Of a DNA stretch of 64,000 bases, positions 31,775 through 40,563 are shown piece after piece. The notes beneath the pieces were generated by a model that was not told the DNA's origin, did no database searches, and was given only the letters and a program-made list of their open reading frames with translations. This DNA is from Azospirillum sp. OGB3 (GTDB taxonomy: Bacteria > Pseudomonadota > Alphaproteobacteria > Azospirillales > Azospirillaceae), in the NCBI RefSeq assembly GCF_014192915.1, contig NZ_JACHYN010000001.1:558001-622000 (forward strand). The letters run 5' to 3'. Made by a program: the position numbers and the translations under genes. Within the stretch, counting starts at the first letter, position 1. Each line of letters opens with the position of its first letter.

Positions 31775-32326
31775 TCAGCGGACGGCGCGGACCTCGACCA
31801 CCTCGGGGATGTAGTGGCGCAGCATGTTCTCGATGCCGGCCTTCAGCGTGGCGGTGGAGCTGGGGCAGCCGGAGCAGGCCCCCTTCATCTCCAGATACAC
31901 CACGCCTTCCTCGAAGCCGTAGAAGGTGATGTCGCCGCCGTCCTGGGCCACCGCCGGACGCACGCGGGTGTCCAGCAGCTCCTTGATCTGGGTGACGATC
32001 TCATCGTCGTCAGCGCTGGCGGCATGGCCATCGCCGGTTTCTTCCAGCAGCACCGGGCGGTTGGCGGTGAAATGCTCCATGATGACGCCGAGGATCGACG
32101 GCTTCAGCAGGAACCACTCCTTGTCGCCGGCCTTGGTGATGGTCACGAAGTCGGCGCCCAGGAAGACGCCCTGGACCCCGTCGATCTCGAACAGCCGCTG
32201 GGCCAGGGGCGAAGCGGTGGCGGCGTCGCGGGACGGGAAGTCCGCGGTGCCGCGTCCGAGCACGTCACGCCCCGGCAGGAACTTGAGAGTCGCCGGGTTG
32301 GGCGTCTGCTCGGTCTGAATGAACAT
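31775..32326 (-). CDS. Nfu-type iron-sulfur cluster scaffold
   Basis: The 183-residue protein has an Nfu_N domain (MFIQTEQTPNPATLKF) and a C-terminal NifU domain with ACSGCPSS, whose C-x2-C carries a transient 4Fe-4S cluster for delivery to apoproteins. This domain order is that of the mitochondrial/alphaproteobacterial NFU1 type, not the nitrogen-fixation NifU. It has a strong GGAGGATATCACC ribosome site. It is divergent from the cyclase gene across 102 bp. Confidence 0.93.
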   Translation of the reverse strand: MFIQTEQTPNPATLKFLPGRDVLGRGTADFPSRDAATASPLAQRLFEIDGVQGVFLGADFVTITKAGDKEWFLLKPSILGVIMEHFTANRPVLLEETGDGHAASADDDEIVTQIKELLDTRVRPAVAQDGGDITFYGFEEGVVYLEMKGACSGCPSSTATLKAGIENMLRHYIPEVVEVRAVR

Positions 32327-32428
32327 GGTGATATCCTCCATCGGCGCCGAACAACACTGGCGGCGTAGGCGAAACTTGGGCAGAATCCGCCGACAGATCA
32401 AGCATCGCATCTTTATGGTTATCGATCC

Positions 32429-33703
32429 GTGAGCATGGCACCGCCCGCGGCCACCGCACCGTCCGCCACACCGGCGATCCCTGCGGCCCCCTCCATCGAC
32501 GCCGCCGCGCGGGAGGTCGTCGAATGGCTGCTGCTGGAAGGCCGGCACGCGCCCGGCTTCGAGCCGATGATGGACCGCTTCTGCCGGCGCCTGATGGCGT
32601 CCGGCGTCCCGCTGCTGCGCGCGGTCTGCGCCCTGCCCCTGCTGCACCCGCAGATCCGCACCATCGCCTTCTTCTGGCGCCGCAACGCCGAGCAGGTGGA
32701 GACCACCACCCGCGCCCACGGCACCGAGACCAGCACCGAATACCTGACCAGCCCCTTCGCCACCCTGATCGAGGACGGGGCCGACGGCCTGCGCTACCGG
32801 CTGGAGCAGATGGAGCCGCCCTACCCATACCCGGTCTTCGCCGAGCTGAAAGCGCAGGGGGCGACCGACTACGTCGCCATGACGGTGCTGTTCGCCGGGG
32901 GGCGGCGCAACGTGCTGAGCTTCACCACCGACCGGCCCGGCGGCTTCTCCACCGCCGATCTGGCGCTGGTCGACGCGGTGCTGCCGGCGCTGGGCGCGGT
33001 GCTGGAGACGCTGGCGCTGCGGCGGCTGGCGACGACGGTTCTGGACACCTACGTCGGCCACCGCACCGGCGCGCGCATCCTGTCCGGCGACATCCGCCGC
33101 GGCACCGGCGCCAACGTCCGCGCCGTGCTGTGGTACTGCGACCTGCGCGGCTTCACCTCGCTGGCCGACCGGCTGCCGCGCGAGGAGCTGATCGCCCTGC
33201 TGAACGGCTATTTCGAGATCATGGGCGGCGCCGTGGAAAGCCGCGGCGGCGAGATCATGAAGTTCATCGGCGACGCCATGCTGGCCATCTTCCCGCTGGA
33301 GGAGGGCGACCCGACCGGGGCCGCCGCCTGCACCAAGGCGCTGGACGCCGCGCAGGAGGCCCTGACCGACATGGCCGCCCGCAACGCCGAACGCGCCGCC
33401 TGGGGCCAGCCGACCCTGCGCTGCGGAATCGCGCTCCACATGGGCGAGGTCATGTACGGCAACATCGGCTCCGCCAACCGGCTGGACTTCACCGTCATCG
33501 GCCCGGCGGTCAATCTGGTCAGCCGGATCGAGGGGCTGTGCAGCCGGCTGGAGCGCAACGTCCTGACCTCCGCCGAGGTGGCCGAGGCCTGCGCCAGCCG
33601 CCTCGTGTCGGTCGGCTGGCATCCGGTGAAGGGGCTGAACGACCCGATCGAGGTCTATGGCTTGAAGGAGAAGACGGGGACCAATGACCAGGGCGATGAA
33701 TAG
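32429..33703 (+). CDS. class III adenylate/guanylate cyclase
   Basis: The 424-residue protein has a C-terminal class III nucleotidyl cyclase domain (about residues 225-410), with metal-binding Asp in YCDLRGFTSLADRLP and in KFIGDAMLAIFP, and MYGNIGSANRLDFTVIGPAVN. The N-terminal 200 residues are an uncharacterised, non-membrane, GAF-like region. It should make cAMP (or cGMP) in the cytosol; the substrate-selecting residues were not resolved by eye. The start is a GTG at 32429 with an ATG two codons later. The next gene starts 30 bp downstream. Confidence 0.88.
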   Translation: MSMAPPAATAPSATPAIPAAPSIDAAAREVVEWLLLEGRHAPGFEPMMDRFCRRLMASGVPLLRAVCALPLLHPQIRTIAFFWRRNAEQVETTTRAHGTETSTEYLTSPFATLIEDGADGLRYRLEQMEPPYPYPVFAELKAQGATDYVAMTVLFAGGRRNVLSFTTDRPGGFSTADLALVDAVLPALGAVLETLALRRLATTVLDTYVGHRTGARILSGDIRRGTGANVRAVLWYCDLRGFTSLADRLPREELIALLNGYFEIMGGAVESRGGEIMKFIGDAMLAIFPLEEGDPTGAAACTKALDAAQEALTDMAARNAERAAWGQPTLRCGIALHMGEVMYGNIGSANRLDFTVIGPAVNLVSRIEGLCSRLERNVLTSAEVAEACASRLVSVGWHPVKGLNDPIEVYGLKEKTGTNDQGDE

Positions 33704-33733
33704 AGCGCTGCAACGAACCCGCGGTCGCCGGTC

Positions 33734-35200
33734 TTGAGCGGTCGCGATCCCTCCCCCGCCCGCCCGTCCCTCCGGTCCTTCGCGCTGGCCGCCGCCGCCT
33801 TCTCGGCGGGCTGGTCGCTGATGATGATGGAAATCCTCGGCGGGCGGCTGATGGCGCCGCATTTCGGCTATTCGGTCTATCAGTGGGGCGCCGTCATCGG
33901 CGTGGTGATGACCTTCATGGCCGCCGGCTACTGGACCGGCGGGCAGCTCGGCGACGGGCCGAAGGCGGTGCCGGCGCTGCGCGCCGCCCTGCTGGCCGGG
34001 GTCGCCGCGGCGGCGCTGACGCCCTGGCTGGGCAAGCCGATGCTGGCCGACGCCGCGGGCCGCTTCAACGCGGTGGAGGGGTCGGTCGTCGGGGCGGCGT
34101 TGATCCTCGGCCTGCCGTCCTTCGCGCTGGCCATGGTGTCGCCGATCTGCGCGGGCTTGAGCAGCCTGACCGGTGCGGCGGCGGCGGGGCGGATCTACGC
34201 GGTCGGCACGCTGGGCAGCATCGGCGGGACCTTCTTCGCCTCCTTCTACGCAATCCCACAGGTCGGGGTGTCGGCGGGCTACGCCCTGGCGGCGGTGCTG
34301 CCGGCGCTCGCCTGCCTGTTCGTTCCGGGTGGGAAACGGGTGGCCGCCGCCGTGGCCCTGGCGGTTCCCCTGGCCTGGGCGGCCGGCCATGGCGAGGGGC
34401 AGGGCTTCGCCCTCTACCGTGAGACGCCGCACAACACGATCATGGTGCAGGAGGACGCCGAGCAGATCCGCCTGCATCTGAACGTGGCCTGGGCCACCCA
34501 GTCGCGGCTGCGCAAGGACGGCGGCCCGACCGGCCTCTATTACGACCTGTTCGCCGCCGTCCCGGCCCTGGGCAACGGCACGCGCGTCCTGGTGCTGGGG
34601 CTGGCCGGCGGGGCCGCCGCCAAGGAAATCCTCGACCGCTGGCCCGGTGCCGACATCCTGGGGGTGGAACTGGACCCCGCGGTGGTCGAGGTGGCGCGCG
34701 AGCGGTTCGGCCTGCGCCCCGAGGTGCGCGTCGCCGTGGAGGACGCCCGCCGCCACGTCGAGCGGTCGCCGGAGCAGCACGACGTGGTGATCGTCGATCT
34801 CTATTCGACCGCGCTGATTCCCTTTTTCACGGCGACCAGGGAGTTCTTCGCGGCGGTGGAGCGGCGGGTGGCTCCGGGCGGCGTGCTGGTCATGAACGTC
34901 GCCTCCCCCATGGACCGCGACGCCCTGGTCGGGCCGCTGGCGGCGACGCAGGGGGCGGTCTTCCCGTCCGTGTACGTCGCCGACGCAGGGCGCGGGAATT
35001 ATCTGCTGATCGCCACGAAGGAGGCGCGTACGCTCGAGGAGCTGAGCGTACGCCTGCGCGCCGCTCCACCGGGTGCAGCGTACGCCGCCTCGCGCATCCT
35101 GGAGACGCTGGCCCCCGCCGAACTGGCCGGGCATCCGGTGCTGACCGACGACCGGTCCGACATCGACCAGCGCAGCCTCACCGCCCTCTACGGGCGTTGA
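33734..35200 (+). CDS. membrane-fused spermidine synthase-like protein
   Basis: The 488-residue protein has about seven transmembrane helices (residues 12-225), then a soluble spermidine-synthase-like Rossmann domain with VLVLGLAGGAAAKEIL, GVELDPAVVEVA and VIVDLYST. Such fused MFS/spermidine synthase proteins are common in bacteria but mostly uncharacterised; the usual GGGDG motif is here GLAGG. The start is a TTG at 33734 with no good ribosome site, needed to include the first helix, so it may be coupled to the cyclase gene upstream. Confidence 0.75.
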   Translation: MSGRDPSPARPSLRSFALAAAAFSAGWSLMMMEILGGRLMAPHFGYSVYQWGAVIGVVMTFMAAGYWTGGQLGDGPKAVPALRAALLAGVAAAALTPWLGKPMLADAAGRFNAVEGSVVGAALILGLPSFALAMVSPICAGLSSLTGAAAAGRIYAVGTLGSIGGTFFASFYAIPQVGVSAGYALAAVLPALACLFVPGGKRVAAAVALAVPLAWAAGHGEGQGFALYRETPHNTIMVQEDAEQIRLHLNVAWATQSRLRKDGGPTGLYYDLFAAVPALGNGTRVLVLGLAGGAAAKEILDRWPGADILGVELDPAVVEVARERFGLRPEVRVAVEDARRHVERSPEQHDVVIVDLYSTALIPFFTATREFFAAVERRVAPGGVLVMNVASPMDRDALVGPLAATQGAVFPSVYVADAGRGNYLLIATKEARTLEELSVRLRAAPPGAAYAASRILETLAPAELAGHPVLTDDRSDIDQRSLTALYGR

Positions 35201-35218
35201 GACGCCTGTTGACAGGCC

Positions 35219-35779
35219 TCAGGTGATGGCGTCCAGCGCGTCGATGCCGATGCCGCCCGGCACGATGGTCAGCGGAATGCGCATCTTGGCGAGGCCGCGG
35301 TTGGTGAAGTAGGAGATCAGCGGCCCCGGCCCCTCCGGTTCGGTGCCGGCGGCCAGCACGAGGATGGAGATGCTCGGCTCCTCGTCGATCAGGGCCAGCA
35401 CCTCGTCGCGGCGGTTGCCTTCCCGCACGTACAGGGCCGGCAGGGTGCCGGTCAGCCGGTTCACGTCGCGGGCGAGCTTCTGAAGCTTCTGCTCCGCCTC
35501 CGCGCGCTGCTCCTCGCGCATCAGGTTTTCCAGGGCCAGCCACTGCTGCACCTCGCCCGGCTCGATGACGTAGAGCAGCGCCACCTTGCCCCCCGACTTG
35601 CGGGCGCGCAAGCAGGCGTAGCGCAGGGCGAGCTGAAGCTCCGGGCTTTCGTCCACCACGACCAGGAAGATGCGGACCGGCGGCTTGGCCGTGGAATCCG
35701 GGGCCGTGGAATCCGGGGCCGTGGAATCCGGGGTGACGTCCGCCCCGGCGTTCGGATCGGTCGCAATCGGATCGGACAT
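35219..35779 (-). CDS. universal stress protein family
   Basis: The 186-residue protein has one UspA-like fold (IFLVVVDESPELQLALRYAC, VALLYVIEPG, ISILVLAAGT), preceded by a disordered N-terminus with a repeated D-S-T-A-P unit coded by three 15-bp repeats (35691-35733). The glycine-rich ATP-binding loop of Usp proteins is only partly visible. It lies 3 bp after the Alph_Pro_TM gene, so the two and the TSUP gene form one operon. Confidence 0.8.
   Translation of the reverse strand: MSDPIATDPNAGADVTPDSTAPDSTAPDSTAKPPVRIFLVVVDESPELQLALRYACLRARKSGGKVALLYVIEPGEVQQWLALENLMREEQRAEAEQKLQKLARDVNRLTGTLPALYVREGNRRDEVLALIDEEPSISILVLAAGTEPEGPGPLISYFTNRGLAKMRIPLTIVPGGIGIDALDAIT
35691..35733. repeat. 15-bp tandem repeat in the usp gene
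   Basis: GTGGAATCCGGGGCC occurs at 35691-35705 and 35706-35720, and its first 13 bases at 35721-35733. It encodes a repeated five-residue unit in the N-terminal tail of the Usp protein. Confidence 0.9.
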
Positions 35780-35782
35780 CGG

Positions 35783-36562
35783 TCACACCCTCCGGAAGAT
35801 GGCGCCGGCGAGCCAGCCGGCGGCGATGGCGCCAATCACCGCGGCAACACCGTAAATCATCGGCTGGTTGCGCGCAAAGTCGTAGATTTCCGCGCTGAAG
35901 CCGACCTTGGACACCACCAGCGGCGTGGTCTGGGCGCTGACCACCTCGCCGTCGCGGATCAGCAGCGCTTCCACATTGTACAGCCCGGTGGGCACGTTGG
36001 CCGGAAAATAGATGTTGGTCCGGAACAGCCGCTCGCCGAGAAAGGCCACCTGCCCCAGCGTGATGCCGTAGAGCCCGGCCCGCTGCTTGTTGCGGATCAG
36101 GGCGGAGCGGAACAGGGCGAGCTGGTCCGGGGCCAGCTGCTCGCGCGGGCCGAGCTGGAGGTTCGGCAGGCCGATCTGGTGGCGTTCCAGCACCGGGCGG
36201 CCGACGAATTGGTCCAGTGGGCGGTTGGTCGCGACCATGTAGTAGCCGGGCACCTGCTCGAACCGCACGCTGCGCGCGTTGATCCAGATGCCGGCGATGC
36301 GCTCCTTGCGGCGCACGGTGACCGGGGTGCGCGGGCCGGTCACCACGATGGCGACGTCGCCCGCCCCATCGGTGGTGCCGAACAGCACGACCTCCGTCCC
36401 GGTGAAGCCGGTGGTGATGGCGATCAGGTGGCTCGACAGGTCGGCGACGAGCTGCTGCGCCCAGACCGTGGCCGCCAGGAACACCCCCGCCACAAGCCCC
36501 ACCAGCCCGCCGGCGACCCGGACGGACCACAGCCGCCCGGCGCCCTTGCGGACAGCGCTCAC
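35783..36562 (-). CDS. Alph_Pro_TM (TIGR02186) family membrane protein
   Basis: The 259-residue protein has an N-terminal signal anchor (GLVGLVAGVFLAATVWAQ), an extracytoplasmic beta-rich domain with GTEVVLFGTTDG and VVVTGP, and a C-terminal transmembrane helix. It matches the putative transmembrane protein family found beside TSUP permeases in alphaproteobacteria. The start is a GTG at 36562, overlapping the TSUP stop by 4 bp. The function is unknown; co-occurrence suggests it assists the permease. Confidence 0.85.
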   Translation of the reverse strand: MSAVRKGAGRLWSVRVAGGLVGLVAGVFLAATVWAQQLVADLSSHLIAITTGFTGTEVVLFGTTDGAGDVAIVVTGPRTPVTVRRKERIAGIWINARSVRFEQVPGYYMVATNRPLDQFVGRPVLERHQIGLPNLQLGPREQLAPDQLALFRSALIRNKQRAGLYGITLGQVAFLGERLFRTNIYFPANVPTGLYNVEALLIRDGEVVSAQTTPLVVSKVGFSAEIYDFARNQPMIYGVAAVIGAIAAGWLAGAIFRRV

Positions 36563-37476
36563 GACATCCTCGTCGAGATGGTGAAGACGTCGTTCGGCTC
36601 GACCACCAGATCGAAGGCGAGCTTCAGCGCCACCGCGACGACCAGCGAGGCCAGCAGCAGGCGCGCCTGCTCGCCGCGCAGCCGGCCGCCGGCCTTGGTG
36701 CCGAACTGCGCGCCGACCACCCCGCCGATCAGCAGCAGCAGCGCCAGCATCACGTCGACCGTCTGGTTGGTCGCCGCCTGGAGCAGCGTCGCCATGGCCG
36801 TGGTGAAGATGATCTGGAACAGCGAGGTGCCGGCCACCAGACCGGTCGGCATGTTCAGAAGATAGATCATCGCCGGCACCAGCATGAAGCCGCCGCCGAT
36901 GCCCATGATCGCCACCAGCATCCCGCCGACCGCCCCGATCCCGGCCGGCAGCAGGGCGGAGATGTAGAGCTTGGAGCGCTGGAACCGCATCTTCAGCGGC
37001 AGTCCGTGCAGCCACATGTGGCGGTGAAGCTTGCCCCGCTTGGCGGTGGGGGCGCGGCGGCGGATCAGCGCGCGGCTGGCCTCCACCATCATCATCGTGC
37101 CGATGGTGCCGAGGAAGAAGACGTAGGACAGCGTGATCGCCGCGTCGATCTGGCCGATCCGCTGCAAGACGGAGAAGATCCAGACGCCGACCACCGTGCC
37201 GACCATGCCGCCCAACAGCATGACCACGCCGAGCTTGACGTCCACGTTGCCGCGCCGCCAGTGGGCGAGCACGCCCGAGACGCTGGCGGCGACGAGCTGG
37301 TTGGCCTGGGTGCCCACCGCGATGGCGGGCGGAACGCCGATGAAGATCAGCAGCGGCGTCATCAGGAAGCCGCCGCCCACCCCGAACATGCCGGACAGGA
37401 AGCCGACGAGCCCCCCCATGCCGAGCACGAGCAGGGCGTTGACCGACATCTCGGCGATCGGCAGATAGACTTGCAT
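36559..37476 (-). CDS. TSUP-family (TauE/SafE) anion permease
   Basis: The 305-residue protein has about eight hydrophobic helices and the two TSUP repeats with GFLSGMFGVGGGFLMTPLL and AIMGIGGGFMLVPAMIY. The family exports or imports sulfite, sulfoacetate and other sulfur-containing anions. It is first in the operon with the Alph_Pro_TM and Usp genes. The start at ATG 37476 is uncertain, since no clear ribosome site is seen; a start at 37449 would also preserve the first helix. Confidence 0.88.
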   Translation of the reverse strand: MQVYLPIAEMSVNALLVLGMGGLVGFLSGMFGVGGGFLMTPLLIFIGVPPAIAVGTQANQLVAASVSGVLAHWRRGNVDVKLGVVMLLGGMVGTVVGVWIFSVLQRIGQIDAAITLSYVFFLGTIGTMMMVEASRALIRRRAPTAKRGKLHRHMWLHGLPLKMRFQRSKLYISALLPAGIGAVGGMLVAIMGIGGGFMLVPAMIYLLNMPTGLVAGTSLFQIIFTTAMATLLQAATNQTVDVMLALLLLIGGVVGAQFGTKAGGRLRGEQARLLLASLVVAVALKLAFDLVVEPNDVFTISTRMS

Positions 37477-37539
37477 GGGGGAGGAGCCGGCGGACGGGAA
37501 GGTCCGCCAGCTTATACCGTACAGGCGCTGTTCCGGCAA

Positions 37540-38538
37540 TTAGGCCGGAACGCCCGCGTCCTTAAGCAGATCGGCCAGCACGACGTCCGGACGGGCGCCG
37601 ACATGGCTGATGATCTCCGCCGCGGCCAGCGCGCCGATGCGACCGCAGACCGCCGGAGCCATGCCGCGGGTGAAGCCGTAGAGGAAGCCGGCGGCGTAGA
37701 GGTCGCCGGCCCCGGTGGTGTCGACCACGCGGGCCACCGGAGATGCGGGAACCTCGACCACCTCGCCACCGGAAACGATGACGGCGCCCTTCTCGCTGCG
37801 CGTCAGGGCGGCGGTCTTGCCGAGGCGCTTCACCGCCTCCAGCGCGTCCTCGAAGCGGTCGGTCTTGTAGAGGGCGGTGATCTCATGCTCGTTGGCGAAC
37901 AGGATGTCGACATGGCCCTCGACGAGGTCCAGGAACTCCGCGTGGTGGCGGTGGACGCAGAAGCTGTCGGACAGCGAGAGCGACACCTTGCGCCCGGCGC
38001 CGTGGGCGGTCGCGGCGGCCTTCCGGAAGGCCTCCTTGGCGCGGGGCGGGTCCCACAGATAGCCTTCCAGATAGGTGACCTGCGAGTTGGCGATCAGCGC
38101 CTCGTCGATGTCCTCCGGCCCCAGCTCCACGCAGGCGCCGAGGAAGGTGTTCATGGAACGCTGGGCGTCCGGCGTCACCAGGATCAGGCAGCGGGCGGTC
38201 GGGGCGCCGCCATGGCCGGCCGCCGTCTCGAAATGCACGCCGGCGGCGCGGATGTCGTGGCGGAACACCTGGCCGAGCTGGTCGCCGTGGACCTTGCCGA
38301 TGTAGGCGCCCTTGCCGCCCAGCGAGGCGATGCCGGCCATGGTGTTGCCGGCGGAACCGCCCGACACCTCGATGCCCGGGCCCATGCGGCCGTACAGCTC
38401 CTCGGCGCGGGCGGCGTCGATCAGCGTCATCGCGCCCTTCTCGATGCCGTTGGCCGTGAGAAAGGCGTCGTCGGCATGGGCGATCACGTCGACGATGGCG
38501 TTGCCGATGCCGGTGACGTCGAATTCGGCCGTGGCCAT
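37540..38538 (-). CDS. PfkB-family carbohydrate/adenosine kinase
   Basis: The 332-residue ribokinase-fold protein has GGSAGNTMAGIASLGG (sugar/nucleoside binding), and the anion-hole and catalytic motif DTTGAGDLYAAGFLYG. Close-looking rhizobial proteins are adenosine kinases. A ribosome site AGGAG precedes the ATG at 38538. It is upstream of, and on the same strand as, the TSUP operon, with 63 bp between. The substrate is inferred from family resemblance. Confidence 0.85.
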   Translation of the reverse strand: MATAEFDVTGIGNAIVDVIAHADDAFLTANGIEKGAMTLIDAARAEELYGRMGPGIEVSGGSAGNTMAGIASLGGKGAYIGKVHGDQLGQVFRHDIRAAGVHFETAAGHGGAPTARCLILVTPDAQRSMNTFLGACVELGPEDIDEALIANSQVTYLEGYLWDPPRAKEAFRKAAATAHGAGRKVSLSLSDSFCVHRHHAEFLDLVEGHVDILFANEHEITALYKTDRFEDALEAVKRLGKTAALTRSEKGAVIVSGGEVVEVPASPVARVVDTTGAGDLYAAGFLYGFTRGMAPAVCGRIGALAAAEIISHVGARPDVVLADLLKDAGVPA

Positions 38539-38726
38539 GGGCGCTCCTTGAAATGCTGGGGAAATGCTGGGAAAGGCGGGGTCTGGACCGTGGAAGCAAA
38601 CCGGGCGCGAGTATAGCGGCCCGCCTTCACATCTCAAGCGCGGCGCAAGGCCCCCTGGAACGAAGCGGCCCGCCGTCGTAGATAAGCGTCGCCCAGCCGC
38701 ATCGGCCCCATCGAAAGAGAGTCCGG

Positions 38727-39431
38727 ATGATCCGCGCCCTGCTTCTCGCCATCGGACAGCTTTCCGACCCGGCGTCCCGCCGTGTCGTGTGGATCGGCGT
38801 GCTGTCCGCCATCACCGCCTTCGCCCTGCTGGCCGGGGCGGTGTGGTGGGCGCTGTTCCACACGGCGCTGACCGGCTACGCCTGGGTGGACGGGGTGCTG
38901 GACGTGCTGGGCGGGCTTGCCGTCCTGCTGCTGGCCTGGGTGCTGTTCCCCGCCACGGTCGGCATGGTGTCCAGCTTCTTCCTGGACGAGGTGGTGCAGG
39001 CGGTGGAGCGGCGCCACTATCCCCAGTTGCCGCCGCCCCGCCAGACCGGCCTTGGCGAAGAACTGCTGACCGCACTGCGCTTTTTTGCCATCGTCCTGCT
39101 GGTCAATCTGTTCGCCCTGCCCCTGTATCTGATGGTGCCGGGGTTGAACCTGCTGATTTTCTACACCGCCAACGGCTATCTTCTCGGCCGCGAATATTTC
39201 GAGATGGTGGCGATCCGGCGGATGGAACGGAAGGAGGCGGGGTTTCTGCGGCGCTCCAGCCCGTTGAAACCATTTTTGGCTGGCGCGGTAATTGCCTTTC
39301 TTTCGACAATTCCTTTCGTCAACCTGCTGGTGCCGGTGATCGCGAGCGCTTTCATGGTCCATGTCTACCATTCCATGACGGGGGCCATGACGCGGTCTGA
39401 CGCGGGCCTTCCCCGCCGGGAAGGGGCGTGA
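38727..39431 (+). CDS. EI24/CysZ-like membrane protein
   Basis: The 234-residue protein has about four transmembrane segments and the EI24 family pattern, including NLFALPLYLMVPGLNLLIF and NGYLLGREYFEMVA. In E. coli, CysZ of this family imports sulfate, but family-level similarity does not establish that here. It lies 188 bp from the kinase start (divergent) and stands alone. Confidence 0.78.
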   Translation: MIRALLLAIGQLSDPASRRVVWIGVLSAITAFALLAGAVWWALFHTALTGYAWVDGVLDVLGGLAVLLLAWVLFPATVGMVSSFFLDEVVQAVERRHYPQLPPPRQTGLGEELLTALRFFAIVLLVNLFALPLYLMVPGLNLLIFYTANGYLLGREYFEMVAIRRMERKEAGFLRRSSPLKPFLAGAVIAFLSTIPFVNLLVPVIASAFMVHVYHSMTGAMTRSDAGLPRREGA

Positions 39432-39623
39432 CGGACCGCTGTGCGGCGCGGCCCCGACCGTGCACCAAAGCCCACTTGCGGCCGGCCGGATGACCGTGTT
39501 ACCCCGGCGGGGTGGTCTTTTGGCTGCTGTCGGTCGGGCCCGGTCATGCGTCACCGCCTCCGATGACCCGACTTCAATGACCTGCCAACTGTCACGACCT
39601 GACTGACCTGGGGATCAACGTTC

Positions 39624-40451
39624 ATGCTGTTCGGACGAAAGAATCCGCCCGTCGGTGCGCCGAAGACCCAAAGCGCCGACCCGGCCACCCCGGCCGCACC
39701 GCAGGCGGGCGCCGCCGAACCCGCGGCGGCGGTGTCGCCGCTCGCCTCCCTGAGCAACCCGTCCGCGGCGAATCCGCCGGCCGGCCACACCCCGGCCGCC
39801 CGCACGCCGCAACCCGAGCCGATTTCCTCCAAGGGACCCGAGATGAACACGAGCACCCCGAAGCCGCCGGCCGGCGCCCCGATCCCCGGTTCGAGCTACA
39901 AGCCGACGGACATTCCGCGCCGCACCGTCGACCTGCCGGGTGCCGCGCCGCGCCGTCCCGAGGGGTATGGCGCCCCGGCCGCCGCCCCCGCCACGGCCCC
40001 CGCGCCGGTCGCCCCGCCGCCCGCCGCCCCGCTGGCCAGCGACCAGCGCCGCCTGATCGTCGGCCGCGACATCTCGCTGAACGGTGAGATCGGGTCCTGC
40101 GACATCCTGGTCGTGGAAGGCACGGTGGAGGCCAAGCTGCGCGACGGGCGGTCCATCGAGATCGCCGAGACCGGCCTGTTCAAGGGCGCCGTGGAGATCG
40201 ACGAGGCCGACATCGGCGGCCGCTTCGAGGGCGACATCATCGTGCGCGGCCGCCTGACCGTGCGCTCCACCGGCAAGATCAACGGCTCGATCAAGTACGG
40301 CGAGCTGGCGGTGGAGGCCGGCGCCCTGCTGAATGGCGAGATCGGCAAATACACCCCGGCGGCCAAGCCCGCCGCTATCCCCGCCGCCCCGGCGGAAGCG
40401 GCCCCGGCACCGGCATCGGCAGCGCTCGACCCCATCGTGGTCGACGGCTAA
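39624..40451 (+). CDS. bactofilin (polymer-forming cytoskeletal protein)
   Basis: The 275-residue protein has an N-terminal Pro/Ala-rich disordered half, then a bactofilin beta-helix domain (about residues 145-240) with repeated hydrophobic rungs such as IGSCDILVVEGTVEAKL and GDIIVRGRLTVRSTGKING. Bactofilins form filaments that localise cell-wall or polar functions. No M23 peptidase partner is adjacent. A strong terminator follows. Confidence 0.93.
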   Translation: MLFGRKNPPVGAPKTQSADPATPAAPQAGAAEPAAAVSPLASLSNPSAANPPAGHTPAARTPQPEPISSKGPEMNTSTPKPPAGAPIPGSSYKPTDIPRRTVDLPGAAPRRPEGYGAPAAAPATAPAPVAPPPAAPLASDQRRLIVGRDISLNGEIGSCDILVVEGTVEAKLRDGRSIEIAETGLFKGAVEIDEADIGGRFEGDIIVRGRLTVRSTGKINGSIKYGELAVEAGALLNGEIGKYTPAAKPAAIPAAPAEAAPAPASAALDPIVVDG

Positions 40452-40479
40452 ACGCCGTTAAACGCGGTTTCGCGAACAG

Positions 40480-40517
40480 GCCCGGCGGGGATCACCCTTC
40501 GCCGGGCTTTTTCTTTT
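40480..40517 (+). terminator. bactofilin terminator
   Basis: GCCCGGCG (40480-40487) pairs with CGCCGGGC (40500-40507), followed by TTTTTCTTTTT. It is a good rho-independent terminator for the bactofilin gene and lies before the nth stop. Confidence 0.88.
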
Positions 40518-40534
40518 TGCGGAGTTCTTCCGGC

Positions 40535-40548
40535 GTTTCACGGGAAAC
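40535..40548. other. second parS-like ParB site, 13 of 14 matches
   Basis: GTTTCACGGGAAAC differs at one base from the conserved parS palindrome. It is intergenic, just after the bactofilin terminator and 16 bp before the nth stop. Confidence 0.5.
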
Positions 40549-40563
40549 ATCACAGCTTGCCGC

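Noticed and set aside
32327..35134. A minus-strand open frame extending upstream of nfu, opposite the cyclase and spermidine-synthase-like genes
   Set aside because: Nfu has a clear ATG and GGAGG site at 32326, and the plus-strand genes carry recognisable domains.
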